Part shown: positions 45,109 to 54,596 of the stretch, piece after piece
Position numbering within the stretch: the first letter of the stretch is position 1
How the letters are laid out: each line of letters starts with the position of its first letter
Assembly (NCBI GenBank): GCA_031261085.1
Contig: JAISKB010000004.1
Coordinates: forward strand, 62,001-126,000
Origin: Christensenellaceae bacterium
Lineage (GTDB): Bacteria > Bacillota > Clostridia > Christensenellales > CAG-138
Length of the DNA: 64,000 bases
Direction: 5' to 3'
Position numbers and translations under genes: made by a program
The notes under the pieces: generated by a model
Database searches by the model: none
Told to the model about the DNA's origin: nothing
What the model saw: the letters and a program-made list of their open reading frames with translations, nothing else

Positions 45109-45690
45109 ATGGAACTTAGTCATTTAGCAAATATACGAACAGGTGTCGTACTTTCGCGGAAGGAGGCGACTCCGCTCGAATATACAGCAGAATATAAAGC
45201 GCTAAACTTGAAAGCTGTGTCTGAACAAGGTGTTGTTGATAAAGAAATATTAGAACCTTACTATGCTTCTGAACGGCTAAAAATGGAATACTTCACTCGT
45301 GAGCGCGATGTATTGTTGCGGTTAAGTGCGCCATACACAGCGGTTTGGATTAACGAAAACGACATCGACCTACTTGTTCCGGCTCACTTTGCAATTATTA
45401 GAGCAAAGCCGCGTCTGCTTGATTCGCATTACCTCTATTGGTGGCTTACTAAAAACAAGCGGATATTTTATAGAATGGCTAGCGGAGCAACGATGATGGG
45501 AACAATCAGCTCCGGCTATATTGCGGATATGGCCATAAACGTGCCGCCAATAGACCTACAACGCGAAATCGGCAAAATTATCCGACTCTCGGAGAGGGAG
45601 CAACAGTTACTGGAACGGCTTGGAACTAAAAAGCGGCAGCTTTCAGATGCTTTGATAGCTCAAATCGAAAACGGAGGATTAACCCTATGA
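45109..45690 (+). CDS. Half-size type I restriction specificity subunit (single target-recognition domain)
   Basis: A 193-residue HsdS-like protein. MELSHLANIRTGVVLSRKEA is the usual opening of a target-recognition domain; MASGATMMGTISSGYIADMA and INVPPIDLQREIGKIIRLSE lead into one conserved helix (ERLGTKKRQLSDALIAQIEN). A normal HsdS has two such halves. Two copies could dimerise to read a palindromic site, or it could compete with the full HsdS at 49324. It overlaps hsdM by four bases (ATGA), so it is coupled to the methylase. Confidence 0.75.
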   Translation: MELSHLANIRTGVVLSRKEATPLEYTAEYKALNLKAVSEQGVVDKEILEPYYASERLKMEYFTRERDVLLRLSAPYTAVWINENDIDLLVPAHFAIIRAKPRLLDSHYLYWWLTKNKRIFYRMASGATMMGTISSGYIADMAINVPPIDLQREIGKIIRLSEREQQLLERLGTKKRQLSDALIAQIENGGLTL

Positions 45691-47201
45691 CTACTCGCAA
45701 GAACATTGAGAACACGCTCTGGAAAGCCTGTGACAGCTTCCGCGGGAAGATAGACAGCTCGCGTTATAAAGACTATATCCTGTCTATGCTGTTCGTGAAA
45801 TATCTCAGCGATCTCAACGCGGAGCGTCGCGCCGACTACGCCAAGCAATACAACGGCAACCAAAATCGTATCGACCGCGCTATGAGCCGCGAACCCTTTG
45901 TACTTGACGACGAATCTTCGTTCGCATATCTTTATCAAAACCGCAGCGACACTCAAATCGGGCAAAAAATTAACATCGCGCTGTCCGCTATTGAGGAGCG
46001 CAACGGCACAAAACTTCGCAATGTATTCCGCGCGATTGACTTCAACTCGACTGTTGACCTCGGCGAGCCGCGCGAAAAAAACGCTATCCTGAAAAATCTG
46101 CTCGAAGATTTTAATGACCTTGACCTGTCGCCGTCACAGTTGGACAGTTCCGACATCATCGGTGACGCGTACGAGATTATGATTGCGAACTTCGCGTCGG
46201 ACGCGGGCAAAAAGGGCGGCGAATTTTTTACACCAAGCCGCGTTTCGGAGTTGGTTGCGGCACTCGTTCAGCCGAAAGAGAATGACAGAATCTATGACGC
46301 GACTTGCGGGAGCGGCGGTCTGCTACTGAAAGCATACCGCGAGGCAAACAGCAAGAAAGTCGCAATTTACGGGCAGGAGCGCAACGCGCAGACTTGGGCA
46401 TTGTGCAAAATGAATATGTTCCTACACAGCATACCCGATGCGACAATCTGGCAGGGAGATACGCTCGCCAATCCTCAGAACATCGCCGACGATAAGCTAA
46501 TGAAGTTTCAGGTGGTCGTCGCAAATCCCCCGTTCTCGCTCGACAAATGGGACAGCGGGTTTCTACCGGACGAAAAAACCAAAATGAGTGCGTCGCTTGA
46601 CCCGTGGAAACGCTTTGAATGGGGCGTTCCGTCGTCGTCAAAGGGCGATTACGCTTTTGTCACGCATATGCTCCACTGTCTTGACGACAGCACCGGGCGT
46701 ATGGGGATTATTCTCCCGCACGGCGTACTGTTTCGCGGGGCGCAGGAGGGCAAAATTCGTCGCACGATAATCGAAAACTTCAATCTGCTTGATGCTGTTA
46801 TCGGACTTCCGGCGAACCTCTTTTTCGGCGCGGGTATTCCGGCGTGTATACTTATTTTTAAGAAAAACCGCAATACTCGAAGCGTGTTTTTCATTGACGC
46901 GTCCGGCGAAGGCAACTACGAGAAAGGCAAAAATCAAAATATCCTGCGAGAGCAGGACATTGTAAAAATCGTTGCGACGTATCGCGGCAGAAATATTATC
47001 GACAAATACAGCTACGAGGCGACCTTTGACGAAATCCGTGAGAACGACTTTAACCTCAACATTCCGCGCTACGTTGACACGTTCGAGGAAGAACCCGACG
47101 TTGACATCGAAGCCGTAAAAGCCGAAATCGCGGATATAGAAGCAGAACTTGCCGACGTTCAGGCGCAGATGAGCGAGTATCTTGCGAAGTTGGGGATATA
47201 A
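45687..47201 (+). CDS. hsdM: Type I restriction-modification methyltransferase subunit
   Basis: A 504-residue N6-adenine methyltransferase. An N-terminal helical domain (NIENTLWKACDSFRGKIDSS) is followed by GGEFFTPSRVSELVAAL (about residue 178), the SAM loop YDATCGSGGLLLKAY (about 202) and the catalytic NPPFSLDKWD (about 281). A C-terminal coiled segment (VKAEIADIEAELADVQAQMS) would contact HsdS. It methylates host DNA to block HsdR. Confidence 0.94.
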   Translation: MTTRKNIENTLWKACDSFRGKIDSSRYKDYILSMLFVKYLSDLNAERRADYAKQYNGNQNRIDRAMSREPFVLDDESSFAYLYQNRSDTQIGQKINIALSAIEERNGTKLRNVFRAIDFNSTVDLGEPREKNAILKNLLEDFNDLDLSPSQLDSSDIIGDAYEIMIANFASDAGKKGGEFFTPSRVSELVAALVQPKENDRIYDATCGSGGLLLKAYREANSKKVAIYGQERNAQTWALCKMNMFLHSIPDATIWQGDTLANPQNIADDKLMKFQVVVANPPFSLDKWDSGFLPDEKTKMSASLDPWKRFEWGVPSSSKGDYAFVTHMLHCLDDSTGRMGIILPHGVLFRGAQEGKIRRTIIENFNLLDAVIGLPANLFFGAGIPACILIFKKNRNTRSVFFIDASGEGNYEKGKNQNILREQDIVKIVATYRGRNIIDKYSYEATFDEIRENDFNLNIPRYVDTFEEEPDVDIEAVKAEIADIEAELADVQAQMSEYLAKLGI

Positions 47202-47241
47202 ACTGTTATGCACCTTTTAGGGCATAGAAAGGGAAAAAGAC

Positions 47242-48198
47242 ATGAAACTTAAAGCACTTAGCCACTACGAATCTGACCTCGATACGAGGTTTGGAGATTG
47301 CATACTGCTATATGACAACACCAATCTTATAGTCTACGATTGTGGACACAGTAAGCACAAGGACGCCGTGGTCGAATTCTTGAAAAAGAATGCTACCATT
47401 ACTGCCGTCAGCATTGTCATCTCACATAACGACAGCGATCATACAGACGGCATAATTCCTCTATTGGATTATCTACACGAAGCAAACGAGTTTGCTGTTA
47501 CCGTTTACTCATCGCTGTACTTAAAAAGTGCCAGAAAGGTGCTTGCTGTATTAGATGATGAACGACGTACACTCAAGGCAACAAAAAAGCGTATTCTTGA
47601 GAAGTTCGATAATATCAAGGCAATTGTGGAGAAAGCGCAGGAGTATGGCTTTTCTGTTGCCGATGCGCGTGTTGGAACGATGGTTGTCGATAATGAAATC
47701 GTAGGTCCGACAGAAGATGAGTTTGTTGAGGTTGTGGCACAGGCTATTGACGATAATGTTGTTGACACGATTGAGGGTGAAACTGTTATGAACGCCGCAA
47801 GCGTACAGCTAAAATGCGTTCTTAACGATGGCACAACAGTCTTGCTGTGTGGTGATGCGTCACCGTCATTCCTCCACAATATTGATGGCTACGGTATTAT
47901 TCAACTTCCGCACCATGGACAGCTTTCAGACGCGGAAGCGGTATTTGATAACTTGTCTAACGCCGGAAGCAAGATGTTCTTGGTTTCCGACAATACCGGG
48001 TCAGGCGAAAAGAGCGGTGGTTCTGAAAAACTTTTGAAGTCTGCTTCAAGCAAGGGAAAGCGTATTAAAAATACTAAGGATGGTACGGTGGAGTTGCCCG
48101 AAGAGTCACAGTATAACGGCGGAAGCAGCATTACAAAGAGCGGAATTTACATAACACCAAGCCAGAAGACAGGTGGATACGGTTGTGATATTTTGTAA
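47242..48198 (+). CDS. Metallo-beta-lactamase fold hydrolase in a defence context
   Basis: A 318-residue protein. The metal motif HNDSDH is at residues 62-67 (SIVISHNDSDHTDGIIPLLD); CGDASPSFL (about 203) and LPHHGQLSDAE (about 224) supply the further ligands, as in ComEC-type and related hydrolases. There is no membrane part. Substrate unknown; nuclease, nucleotide or ester hydrolysis are all possible. It lies between hsdM and the full hsdS in the same direction, and its end overlaps the next gene by 26 bases, so the two are probably functionally tied. Confidence 0.78.
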   Translation: MKLKALSHYESDLDTRFGDCILLYDNTNLIVYDCGHSKHKDAVVEFLKKNATITAVSIVISHNDSDHTDGIIPLLDYLHEANEFAVTVYSSLYLKSARKVLAVLDDERRTLKATKKRILEKFDNIKAIVEKAQEYGFSVADARVGTMVVDNEIVGPTEDEFVEVVAQAIDDNVVDTIEGETVMNAASVQLKCVLNDGTTVLLCGDASPSFLHNIDGYGIIQLPHHGQLSDAEAVFDNLSNAGSKMFLVSDNTGSGEKSGGSEKLLKSASSKGKRIKNTKDGTVELPEESQYNGGSSITKSGIYITPSQKTGGYGCDIL

Positions 48199-48796
48199 AA
48201 GCCACAAATTTTTACAAGAGACTGGTGAAACGCTCCAGAGTCACGTTTCGTTTGTAAACGAGGTCTTTGGCGTTCAGTTAAGGCGAGTTGACGATGTGCT
48301 AAATATGGCGTGGTTTGTAGCCCAAGACCACAAGGACATTCTCTATATGGTCGGACATACTGGCGACGCTGTGCGGGTGATAAGTGCCATACACGATTTA
48401 TGCTTGTGCGGCATTGGCACCCAGATAAAGGACATTTGTCTGAACACCTGCTCATCTAAACCGGACGGCGAAGTAACGGACTACGAAGTTCCCGATTCAT
48501 CAGGTATAGTTCTTCTGTCGCAAGCAAGTGAAGACGAGAAGAAGAAACTGGGTATTCCGAAAAACCAGTTCCTTACCTTAGATGACGTTCTTGAAAAGGT
48601 AAAGGACGACGGGCTTAGAATTCACTTGTGTCAGCAAGACACGGTAACGGATTACAATGTCAAAATGGCGCACTTCTTACCGATGGACGAGTGCGGACTC
48701 GGTTTCAGCCCTACAAGGAGCGAGTTGCTCTTGTACGGACACAAAGGCGGTCTTTCGGAAAAGCTAAACGCGGCATTTGAGGACGCATATCAATAA
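48173..48796 (+). CDS. Uncharacterised protein with a possible caspase-like (clan CD) His/Cys pair
   Basis: A 207-residue protein, GTG start inside the end of the preceding gene. No family is firmly recognised. KDILYMVGHTGDAV places a His after a hydrophobic strand (His62), and QIKDICLNTCSS places a Cys at the end of another strand (Cys93). Hydrophobic strand then H-G or G-H, and hydrophobic strand then Cys, is the layout of caspase/CHAT-type peptidases, though the spacing of 31 residues is at the short end. An opening VVIFCKSHKF strand and SGIVLLSQASEDE also fit an alpha/beta fold. This reading is inference; it might be an unrelated enzyme. The next gene follows 13 bases later. Confidence 0.45.
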   Translation: MDTVVIFCKSHKFLQETGETLQSHVSFVNEVFGVQLRRVDDVLNMAWFVAQDHKDILYMVGHTGDAVRVISAIHDLCLCGIGTQIKDICLNTCSSKPDGEVTDYEVPDSSGIVLLSQASEDEKKKLGIPKNQFLTLDDVLEKVKDDGLRIHLCQQDTVTDYNVKMAHFLPMDECGLGFSPTRSELLLYGHKGGLSEKLNAAFEDAYQ

Positions 48797-48809
48797 GGAG
48801 TAAACGATT

Positions 48810-49331
48810 ATGGAAACCAAAGTACCTTTCTACAACGTAGTCAATATCCTGTTGCCGGGACTTGTGTTCATCGGGGCGGGAATGTTCCTGTTCTATGATG
48901 AAGTCAAAGTTTTAGCGGCGGCAGTAACTTCTCTCGGCAGCGCAGGGCTTGAAGTTCTGGTTGTGGTAGCGGCTTTGGCTGTCGCCTATGAAGTAGGATA
49001 TATATTTTTCAGGTTAGGTGTGACCGCCATCGAACCATTACTCAAAAAGATGTTTGGCTGGACAGACTACGAGAAATTTGTTGCGGCGAAAAAAGCGGGG
49101 GCAAAATCGCTCGGTACGCTTTCCCGCGAGTATTCATATGCGCTGACGCAGATAACGCTATTCATCGCACTTGCAGTAATTACCGGGATTAAAATGCAAT
49201 GGTGGCTTATGGGCGCGGCGATTCTATTCGTCGTATTGTTCACGCTTACCGCAAAAGGACACATAAAGAATATAAGGATAACGGTCAATAAATATTTGCC
49301 TACGCAAGAAAGCGAGGCAAACAATGGCTAA
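48810..49331 (+). CDS. Four-helix membrane protein, candidate effector of the insert
   Basis: A 173-residue protein with four hydrophobic segments: about 7-29 (FYNVVNILLPGLVFIGAGMF), 44-67 (LEVLVVVAALAVAYEVGYIF), 108-127 (YSYALTQITLFIALAVITGI) and 131-149 (WWLMGAAILFVVLFTLTA), with a charged loop of about 40 residues between helices 2 and 3. No known family is recognised. AAGGAG precedes the ATG. It overlaps the start of hsdS by 8 bases. In defence loci, small membrane proteins beside hydrolases often act as membrane-disrupting effectors; applied here, this is inference. Confidence 0.65.
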   Translation: METKVPFYNVVNILLPGLVFIGAGMFLFYDEVKVLAAAVTSLGSAGLEVLVVVAALAVAYEVGYIFFRLGVTAIEPLLKKMFGWTDYEKFVAAKKAGAKSLGTLSREYSYALTQITLFIALAVITGIKMQWWLMGAAILFVVLFTLTAKGHIKNIRITVNKYLPTQESEANNG

Positions 49332-50475
49332 CTGGCGAACCGTAAAACTCGGTGATGTCTTTTCCGAACGTACCGAAACGAACTGCATAGACTTAGAACT
49401 GCTGTCCGTTACGGGGACACGCGGAATTATTCCGCGTTCTGAAATTGAGGGGAAAGACAGTTCAAATGAGGATAAGAGCAAATATTTGAAAGTATGCAAA
49501 GGCGACATCGCTTATAACACTATGCGTATGTGGCAAGGAGTATCTGCGTTATCTGATTACGAGGGCATTGTAAGCCCTGCGTATACGGTACTTGTGCCGA
49601 CGGCCGATGTTGACGCTAAATATTGCTCGTATTTGTTCAAGTTGCCCGAAATAATTTTCCTGTTCTACCGCCATTCACAGGGACTTGTTGATGATACGCG
49701 CAATCTAAAATATACAAACTTTGCGAAAATATCGGCGAAAATTCCTCCCCTCCCCGAACAACACGCCATAGCCGAAATCCTCACCGCCGCAGACCGCGCT
49801 ATCGCCGTACGCGAGCGGTTGATTGCGGCGAAGCAAAAGCAAAAACGCTGGCTGATGCAGAATCTGCTCACAGGGAAAATGCGGTTGCCGGGGTTTAGCG
49901 GGGAGTGGGAAACTGTACAGTTAGGGAAATACCTCGTTGAACACGCCGAAAAGACTGCTGAGAATAACCAGTACCCGGTCTTAACTTCTTCTCGACGCGG
50001 ACTATTTTTGCAGTCTGATTACTATAACAAAGAAATTGCAAGTGAAAATAATACTGGATACAATGTTGTTCCTTACGGCTATTTCACTTTCCGTCATATG
50101 AGTGATGACGAGATATTCAAGTTTAATATCAACACGATTGTACCCAAAGGAATTGTGAGTACACTATACCCAGTATTCACCACAAAAAACATCAATGACA
50201 AGTTCTTGTTAGAACTTCTAAATTACGGAGACGAATTTCGGCGTTTTGTTCGGACACAAAAACAAGGTGGTAGTCGGACGTATGTTTATTTCTCAAAACT
50301 ACAAGATTTAAGAGTTACGCTCCCACCGCTCCCCGAACAAATCGCGATCGCGGAAATCCTCACTGTCGCAGACCGGGAAATCGATCTGTTGAACCGTGAG
50401 TTACAGCAACAGCGGAAAGTCAAGAAGTATCTTATGCAACAACTGTTGACGGGAAGAAAGCGGGTGAGCGTATGA
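49324..50475 (+). CDS. hsdS: Type I restriction specificity subunit (full length, two recognition domains)
   Basis: A 383-residue HsdS. Two target-recognition domains start at NWRTVKLGDVFSERTE and ETVQLGKYLVEHAEK. Each ends in the conserved P-P-L-P-E-Q motif (KIPPLPEQHAIAEILTAADR; LPPLPEQIAIAEILTVADRE) plus helical spacer (KQKQKRWLMQNLLTGKMRLP; QRKVKKYLMQQLLTGRKRV). It sets the bipartite DNA sequence read by the enzyme. It is separated from hsdM by the three-gene insert and overlaps the Fic gene by four bases. Confidence 0.93.
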   Translation: MANWRTVKLGDVFSERTETNCIDLELLSVTGTRGIIPRSEIEGKDSSNEDKSKYLKVCKGDIAYNTMRMWQGVSALSDYEGIVSPAYTVLVPTADVDAKYCSYLFKLPEIIFLFYRHSQGLVDDTRNLKYTNFAKISAKIPPLPEQHAIAEILTAADRAIAVRERLIAAKQKQKRWLMQNLLTGKMRLPGFSGEWETVQLGKYLVEHAEKTAENNQYPVLTSSRRGLFLQSDYYNKEIASENNTGYNVVPYGYFTFRHMSDDEIFKFNINTIVPKGIVSTLYPVFTTKNINDKFLLELLNYGDEFRRFVRTQKQGGSRTYVYFSKLQDLRVTLPPLPEQIAIAEILTVADREIDLLNRELQQQRKVKKYLMQQLLTGRKRVSV

Positions 50476-51479
50476 GCAACTTTTTGTACAAGCCGAACTA
50501 CACAATTACAAACGAAATCCTGACGCTCGTGGCGCAAATCGCCGCCCGCGTTGACGTGCTGGCTATTCAGAGCGGTATGGAGCAAAACCCAAAACTGCGC
50601 CGGATTAACCGCATACGCTCCATTCATTCGTCGCTCGCTATTGAGAACAATTCGCTGTCACTCGACCAAGTGACCGCGATTATTGACGGCAAGCGCGTTC
50701 TCGCACCGCCGCAGGATATTTGCGAGGTAGAGAACGCGTTTCAGGCGTACAACAAGCTGTTGAAATTCAATCCGTATAACATTATGGACTTGCTCACCGC
50801 GCACCAAATTCTTATGAAGGATTTGGTCAAAGAACCGGGGAGTTTCCGCAGAGGGAACGTCGGCGTTTTTCGCGGCAAGGAGGTTGTGCATATCGCGCCG
50901 CCCGCCGACAATGTTTCGGGTCTGATGGCGGACTTGATACTTTGGACGAAAGACGCCGCGATTCACCCGCTTGTCAAGAGCTGCGTGTTCCATTACGAAT
51001 TTGAGTTTATTCACCCGTTCGCGGACGGCAACGGGCGTATGGGCAGAATGTGGCAAACACTTCTACTGTATCAATGGAAAGAGATTTTCGCGTGGCTCCC
51101 GGTGGAGAGCATTGTGCGGGAACGTCAAGAGGAGTATTATTCCGCGCTCAGACGCTCCAATGACGCTATGGATTCCACGGAATTTATCGAATTTATGTTG
51201 CAGGCAATTTGGGATACGTTGGAAAAGTACGCTGACACCGACCAAGATAGCGACCAAGCAACCGACCAAGTTAAACGGTTGCTAAACGTCTTGGGATCGA
51301 AAACGCTCTCGGCTACGGAGCTTATGGAACTGCTTGAATTGAAGCACCGCCCGACTTTCCGTAAGAATTATCTGCACCCCGCGCTCGAACAGGGGCTGAT
51401 TGAGATGGCATTACCCGATACGCCGAATTCCCGTAATCAGCGGTATAGGAAATCTACGCGTAATCCCGACAAACGATAG
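50472..51479 (+). CDS. Fic family protein (probable AMP-transferase) with C-terminal winged helix
   Basis: A 335-residue protein. The Fic core HPFADGNGRMGR is near residue 180. An intramolecular inhibition helix motif, S-x-x-x-E-N-N (SLAIENN), is near residue 55, as in self-inhibited Fic proteins. The C-terminal part (TDQVKRLLNVLGSKTLSATE, LKHRPTFRKNYLHPALEQGL) is a winged helix. Fic enzymes transfer AMP or related groups to proteins. It lies between hsdS and hsdR, overlapping hsdS by four bases, a recurrent but poorly understood placement in type I loci. Confidence 0.88.
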   Translation: MSNFLYKPNYTITNEILTLVAQIAARVDVLAIQSGMEQNPKLRRINRIRSIHSSLAIENNSLSLDQVTAIIDGKRVLAPPQDICEVENAFQAYNKLLKFNPYNIMDLLTAHQILMKDLVKEPGSFRRGNVGVFRGKEVVHIAPPADNVSGLMADLILWTKDAAIHPLVKSCVFHYEFEFIHPFADGNGRMGRMWQTLLLYQWKEIFAWLPVESIVRERQEEYYSALRRSNDAMDSTEFIEFMLQAIWDTLEKYADTDQDSDQATDQVKRLLNVLGSKTLSATELMELLELKHRPTFRKNYLHPALEQGLIEMALPDTPNSRNQRYRKSTRNPDKR

Positions 51480-51497
51480 AAGAAAGCGAGGTCAAAA

Positions 51498-54400
51498 ATG
51501 TTGACTACAAATAATCCTGACGAGTACCTCGAAAAAGAATTTCAAGAGCAAGCGGAGGACGTGCTAAAAAAGCTCGGCTATACGTCGCTCACACCCGACG
51601 AGTGCAACGCACAGCGCGGCGGCTTATATAATGTGCTGTTAAAAGATATTCTCCGGCAAAAGCTGCGCGAATTTAACGTGTTTGAGTATGGCGGAACAAA
51701 GTATCGTTTCAGCCCCGCAAACATTGAGCGTGCTATCGACGAGCTTGACACGAACCTCGCCGATGGTCTTGTGAAAGCGAGCGAAAAAGTGTATGACGCG
51801 CTTCTGCTCGGTCGCGACTTCCCCGAAAAGGTCGCCGATGGCAGGTCGCTGAGCTTCAATCTACGGTATATCGACTGGGAGCATATCGAAAACAACGCCT
51901 TTCACGTTTCACGCGAGTTCGCCGTATCAAACGCGGCGGGCGACGGCGGAGCGCGTCCCGATGTTGTGCTGTTTGTGAACGGTATTCCGTTTGGTGTGAT
52001 TGAGTGCAAATCGCCGTTGCTTTCGGAGGAACTCGCGATTGAACAGCACCTACGCAATCAGAGCGCGGAGTATATTCCGCAGTTGTATAAATTCGCGCAG
52101 GTTTTGCTTGCGACTAACAAAAACTCCGCCAAATACGCGACGACGGGCGCAGCAAAAAAATATTGGAGCGCGTGGAAAGAAGAATATGCTGACTGGCTGA
52201 ACGAACGGCTAACGCAATGCGTAGTTGACCGCGTACCCACAGAACAGGATAAAGCGTTGGTATCGCTGTATTCGCCGGAACGGTTGCTGAAATTTACGCG
52301 GTGGTTCACGCTGTATGACGCCAATGTTAAGAAAATCGCCCGCTATCAGCAGTTTTTCGCGGTTGAGGCGATTATTCGGACTATCGAAACGGACGACGCG
52401 ATAACCGGCAATCGTCAAAGCGGCGTAATATGGCATACACAGGGCAGCGGGAAATCGCTGACTATGGTTATGCTTGCTCGATACATCTTAGAGAAGATTC
52501 GCGGCGGCAAAGTCATTTTAGTCACAGACCGCACGGAGCTTGACCGCCAAATTGAACAGACTTTTTCGCATACCCGACTGAAACCCGCGAGGGCAACAAG
52601 CGGGAAGAATCTGATTGAGATTATAAACAGCGGCAAAACCGATATTGTGACCGCTATAATCAACAAGTTCAATACCGCAGAAAATCGCGGTATGAAAATC
52701 GAGAGCCGCGATGTGTTTGTACTGGTGGACGAAAGCCACAGAACAAACTACGGTTCGCTCGCCGCAAAAATGAGGCTCGTGTTCCCGAACGCCTGTTACA
52801 TCGGTTTCACCGGAACTCCGCTGATGCAGAACGAAAAGAACACTATGACGAAGTTCGGCAAGCTGATTCACAAATACACAATCAGCGACGGCGTGAACGA
52901 TAATGCGATAGTGCCGCTTATCTACGAGGGGCGTTTTGTCGAGCAGAATGTAGACGAAGCAAATATTGACCTCTGGTTTGAACAAATCACAAAACGGCTG
53001 AGCGACAAGCAGAAGGAGGACTTAAAGAGCCGCTGGGCGCAGCTTCGCAGTCTGCAATCAACCGACGCTCGTATTCGGCGTATCGCGCTTGATATTAACG
53101 CACACTTTGCAGACGGTTATAAAGGCACCGATTTTAAGGCGATGCTCGCGTGCAACTTTAAGCGAGATGCTGTGCGCTATCTGGAATGTTTTGAACAACT
53201 GGGTGATGTTACGGCGGCTGTTGTAATATCCTCGCCCGATATGCGCGAGGGCTATGAAGATGTGGACGAGAGCAGCGACGATAAGGTTTTGCAGTTTTGG
53301 AAGAAAATGATGACCCAATACGGTAACGCCGAAGTCTACGAGGAAAGTATAAAAAATCGTTTTGTTGACGGCGACATTGACATTCTGATTGTCTGCGGCA
53401 AGCTGCTGACCGGGTTTGACGCGCCGCGCACTCAGGTTATGTATATTGATAAGGAGCTAAAAGAACACGGCTTGTTGCAAGCAATAGCGCGAGCAAATCG
53501 TTTGTACGAGGGTAAAGACTACGGACTTATAGTTGATTATCGCGGTCTGATTTCACAGCTTGATGAGGCAATGGAAATATACAGTGGCGCGGGATTGGAG
53601 AACTTCGACGGTGGCGACATTAAGGGCGCGGTTGTTGATGTAATATCCTGCGTAGGGAAGATTCGTGAATCATATTCCCGACTGTTGGACGTTTTCGAGG
53701 ATTTGCGCGACAGCAAAGATACAGAAGCGCTTGAAGTTGCGCTTGCCGATGATGAAAAGCGCGAAACTTTTTATTCCGTCCTCTGCGAGTTTGGCAAAGC
53801 TCTGGCAATGGTGCTAAATTCCGAAAAAGTCTATGAGGCTCTGCCGAATGATGAGATAGGGAGATACAAAAACGCATTTCAGTTCTTTTCAAAAATGCGC
53901 CGTAGTGTAAAGATACGCTACGCTGATGCTATCGACAATTCGGAATATGAACCGCAGATGCAAAAACTTCTCGATACGCATTTGAGCGTTGTTGGGTTGA
54001 AGCAGATAACCAACCCAGTTGATATTCTTAACCACGATGAAATGGAGAGAGAGCTTGAGGAATTAGGCTCGGCGCGGGCAAAAGCCGACGCTATCCGCAG
54101 TACGATGACCAAGAGCATCAACGAGCATCACGACGAGAACCCCGCATACTATGACAGCTTCTCAAAGCGGATAAGGGACGCTTTGGAGGAATATAAAAAT
54201 CGCATTATCTCTGAGGCAGAATATCTGGCGAAAATCAAGTCGATTATGGAGGACTACCGCAAAGGGGCTTCCAACATCAGCTACCCAGAAAAAGTCAAGG
54301 GCAATTTACACGCGCAAGCGTTTTACGGCGTTATCTCTGCGATACTTGATGACGAGCTTGATTTGTCAGCGAATGTTGATACCGTCGCTGATATTACGCT

Positions 54401-54596
54401 TGCAATTACAGCAATTATCGAGAGTAATAATGCCGTTGACTGGCAGAACAACATTGACATTCACAATAAGATAGCGCAGCAGATTGACGATTTGTTCTAT
54501 GAATACGAACGGAAAAGGGGCTTGCATATTGGCTTTGAAGCAGTAGACAAGATAATCGAAAACGTCAAGACCGTTGCTCTGCGGAGGTTTAGATGA
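51498..54596 (+). CDS. hsdR: Type I restriction endonuclease motor/nuclease subunit
   Basis: A 1032-residue protein. The nuclease domain holds RPDVVLFVNGIPFGVIECKS (about 152-170), the PD-(D/E)XK motif. The helicase has Walker A TQGSGKSLTMVML (about 315), VDESHRTNYG (about 410), a DEAH variant, and FTGTPLMQNE. Motif VI lies in LLQAIARANRLYEGKDYGLI. A long C-terminal helical domain binds the methylase core. It translocates DNA and cuts unmodified sites. Together with hsdM and hsdS it forms a complete restriction system. Confidence 0.95.
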   Translation: MLTTNNPDEYLEKEFQEQAEDVLKKLGYTSLTPDECNAQRGGLYNVLLKDILRQKLREFNVFEYGGTKYRFSPANIERAIDELDTNLADGLVKASEKVYDALLLGRDFPEKVADGRSLSFNLRYIDWEHIENNAFHVSREFAVSNAAGDGGARPDVVLFVNGIPFGVIECKSPLLSEELAIEQHLRNQSAEYIPQLYKFAQVLLATNKNSAKYATTGAAKKYWSAWKEEYADWLNERLTQCVVDRVPTEQDKALVSLYSPERLLKFTRWFTLYDANVKKIARYQQFFAVEAIIRTIETDDAITGNRQSGVIWHTQGSGKSLTMVMLARYILEKIRGGKVILVTDRTELDRQIEQTFSHTRLKPARATSGKNLIEIINSGKTDIVTAIINKFNTAENRGMKIESRDVFVLVDESHRTNYGSLAAKMRLVFPNACYIGFTGTPLMQNEKNTMTKFGKLIHKYTISDGVNDNAIVPLIYEGRFVEQNVDEANIDLWFEQITKRLSDKQKEDLKSRWAQLRSLQSTDARIRRIALDINAHFADGYKGTDFKAMLACNFKRDAVRYLECFEQLGDVTAAVVISSPDMREGYEDVDESSDDKVLQFWKKMMTQYGNAEVYEESIKNRFVDGDIDILIVCGKLLTGFDAPRTQVMYIDKELKEHGLLQAIARANRLYEGKDYGLIVDYRGLISQLDEAMEIYSGAGLENFDGGDIKGAVVDVISCVGKIRESYSRLLDVFEDLRDSKDTEALEVALADDEKRETFYSVLCEFGKALAMVLNSEKVYEALPNDEIGRYKNAFQFFSKMRRSVKIRYADAIDNSEYEPQMQKLLDTHLSVVGLKQITNPVDILNHDEMERELEELGSARAKADAIRSTMTKSINEHHDENPAYYDSFSKRIRDALEEYKNRIISEAEYLAKIKSIMEDYRKGASNISYPEKVKGNLHAQAFYGVISAILDDELDLSANVDTVADITLAITAIIESNNAVDWQNNIDIHNKIAQQIDDLFYEYERKRGLHIGFEAVDKIIENVKTVALRRFR

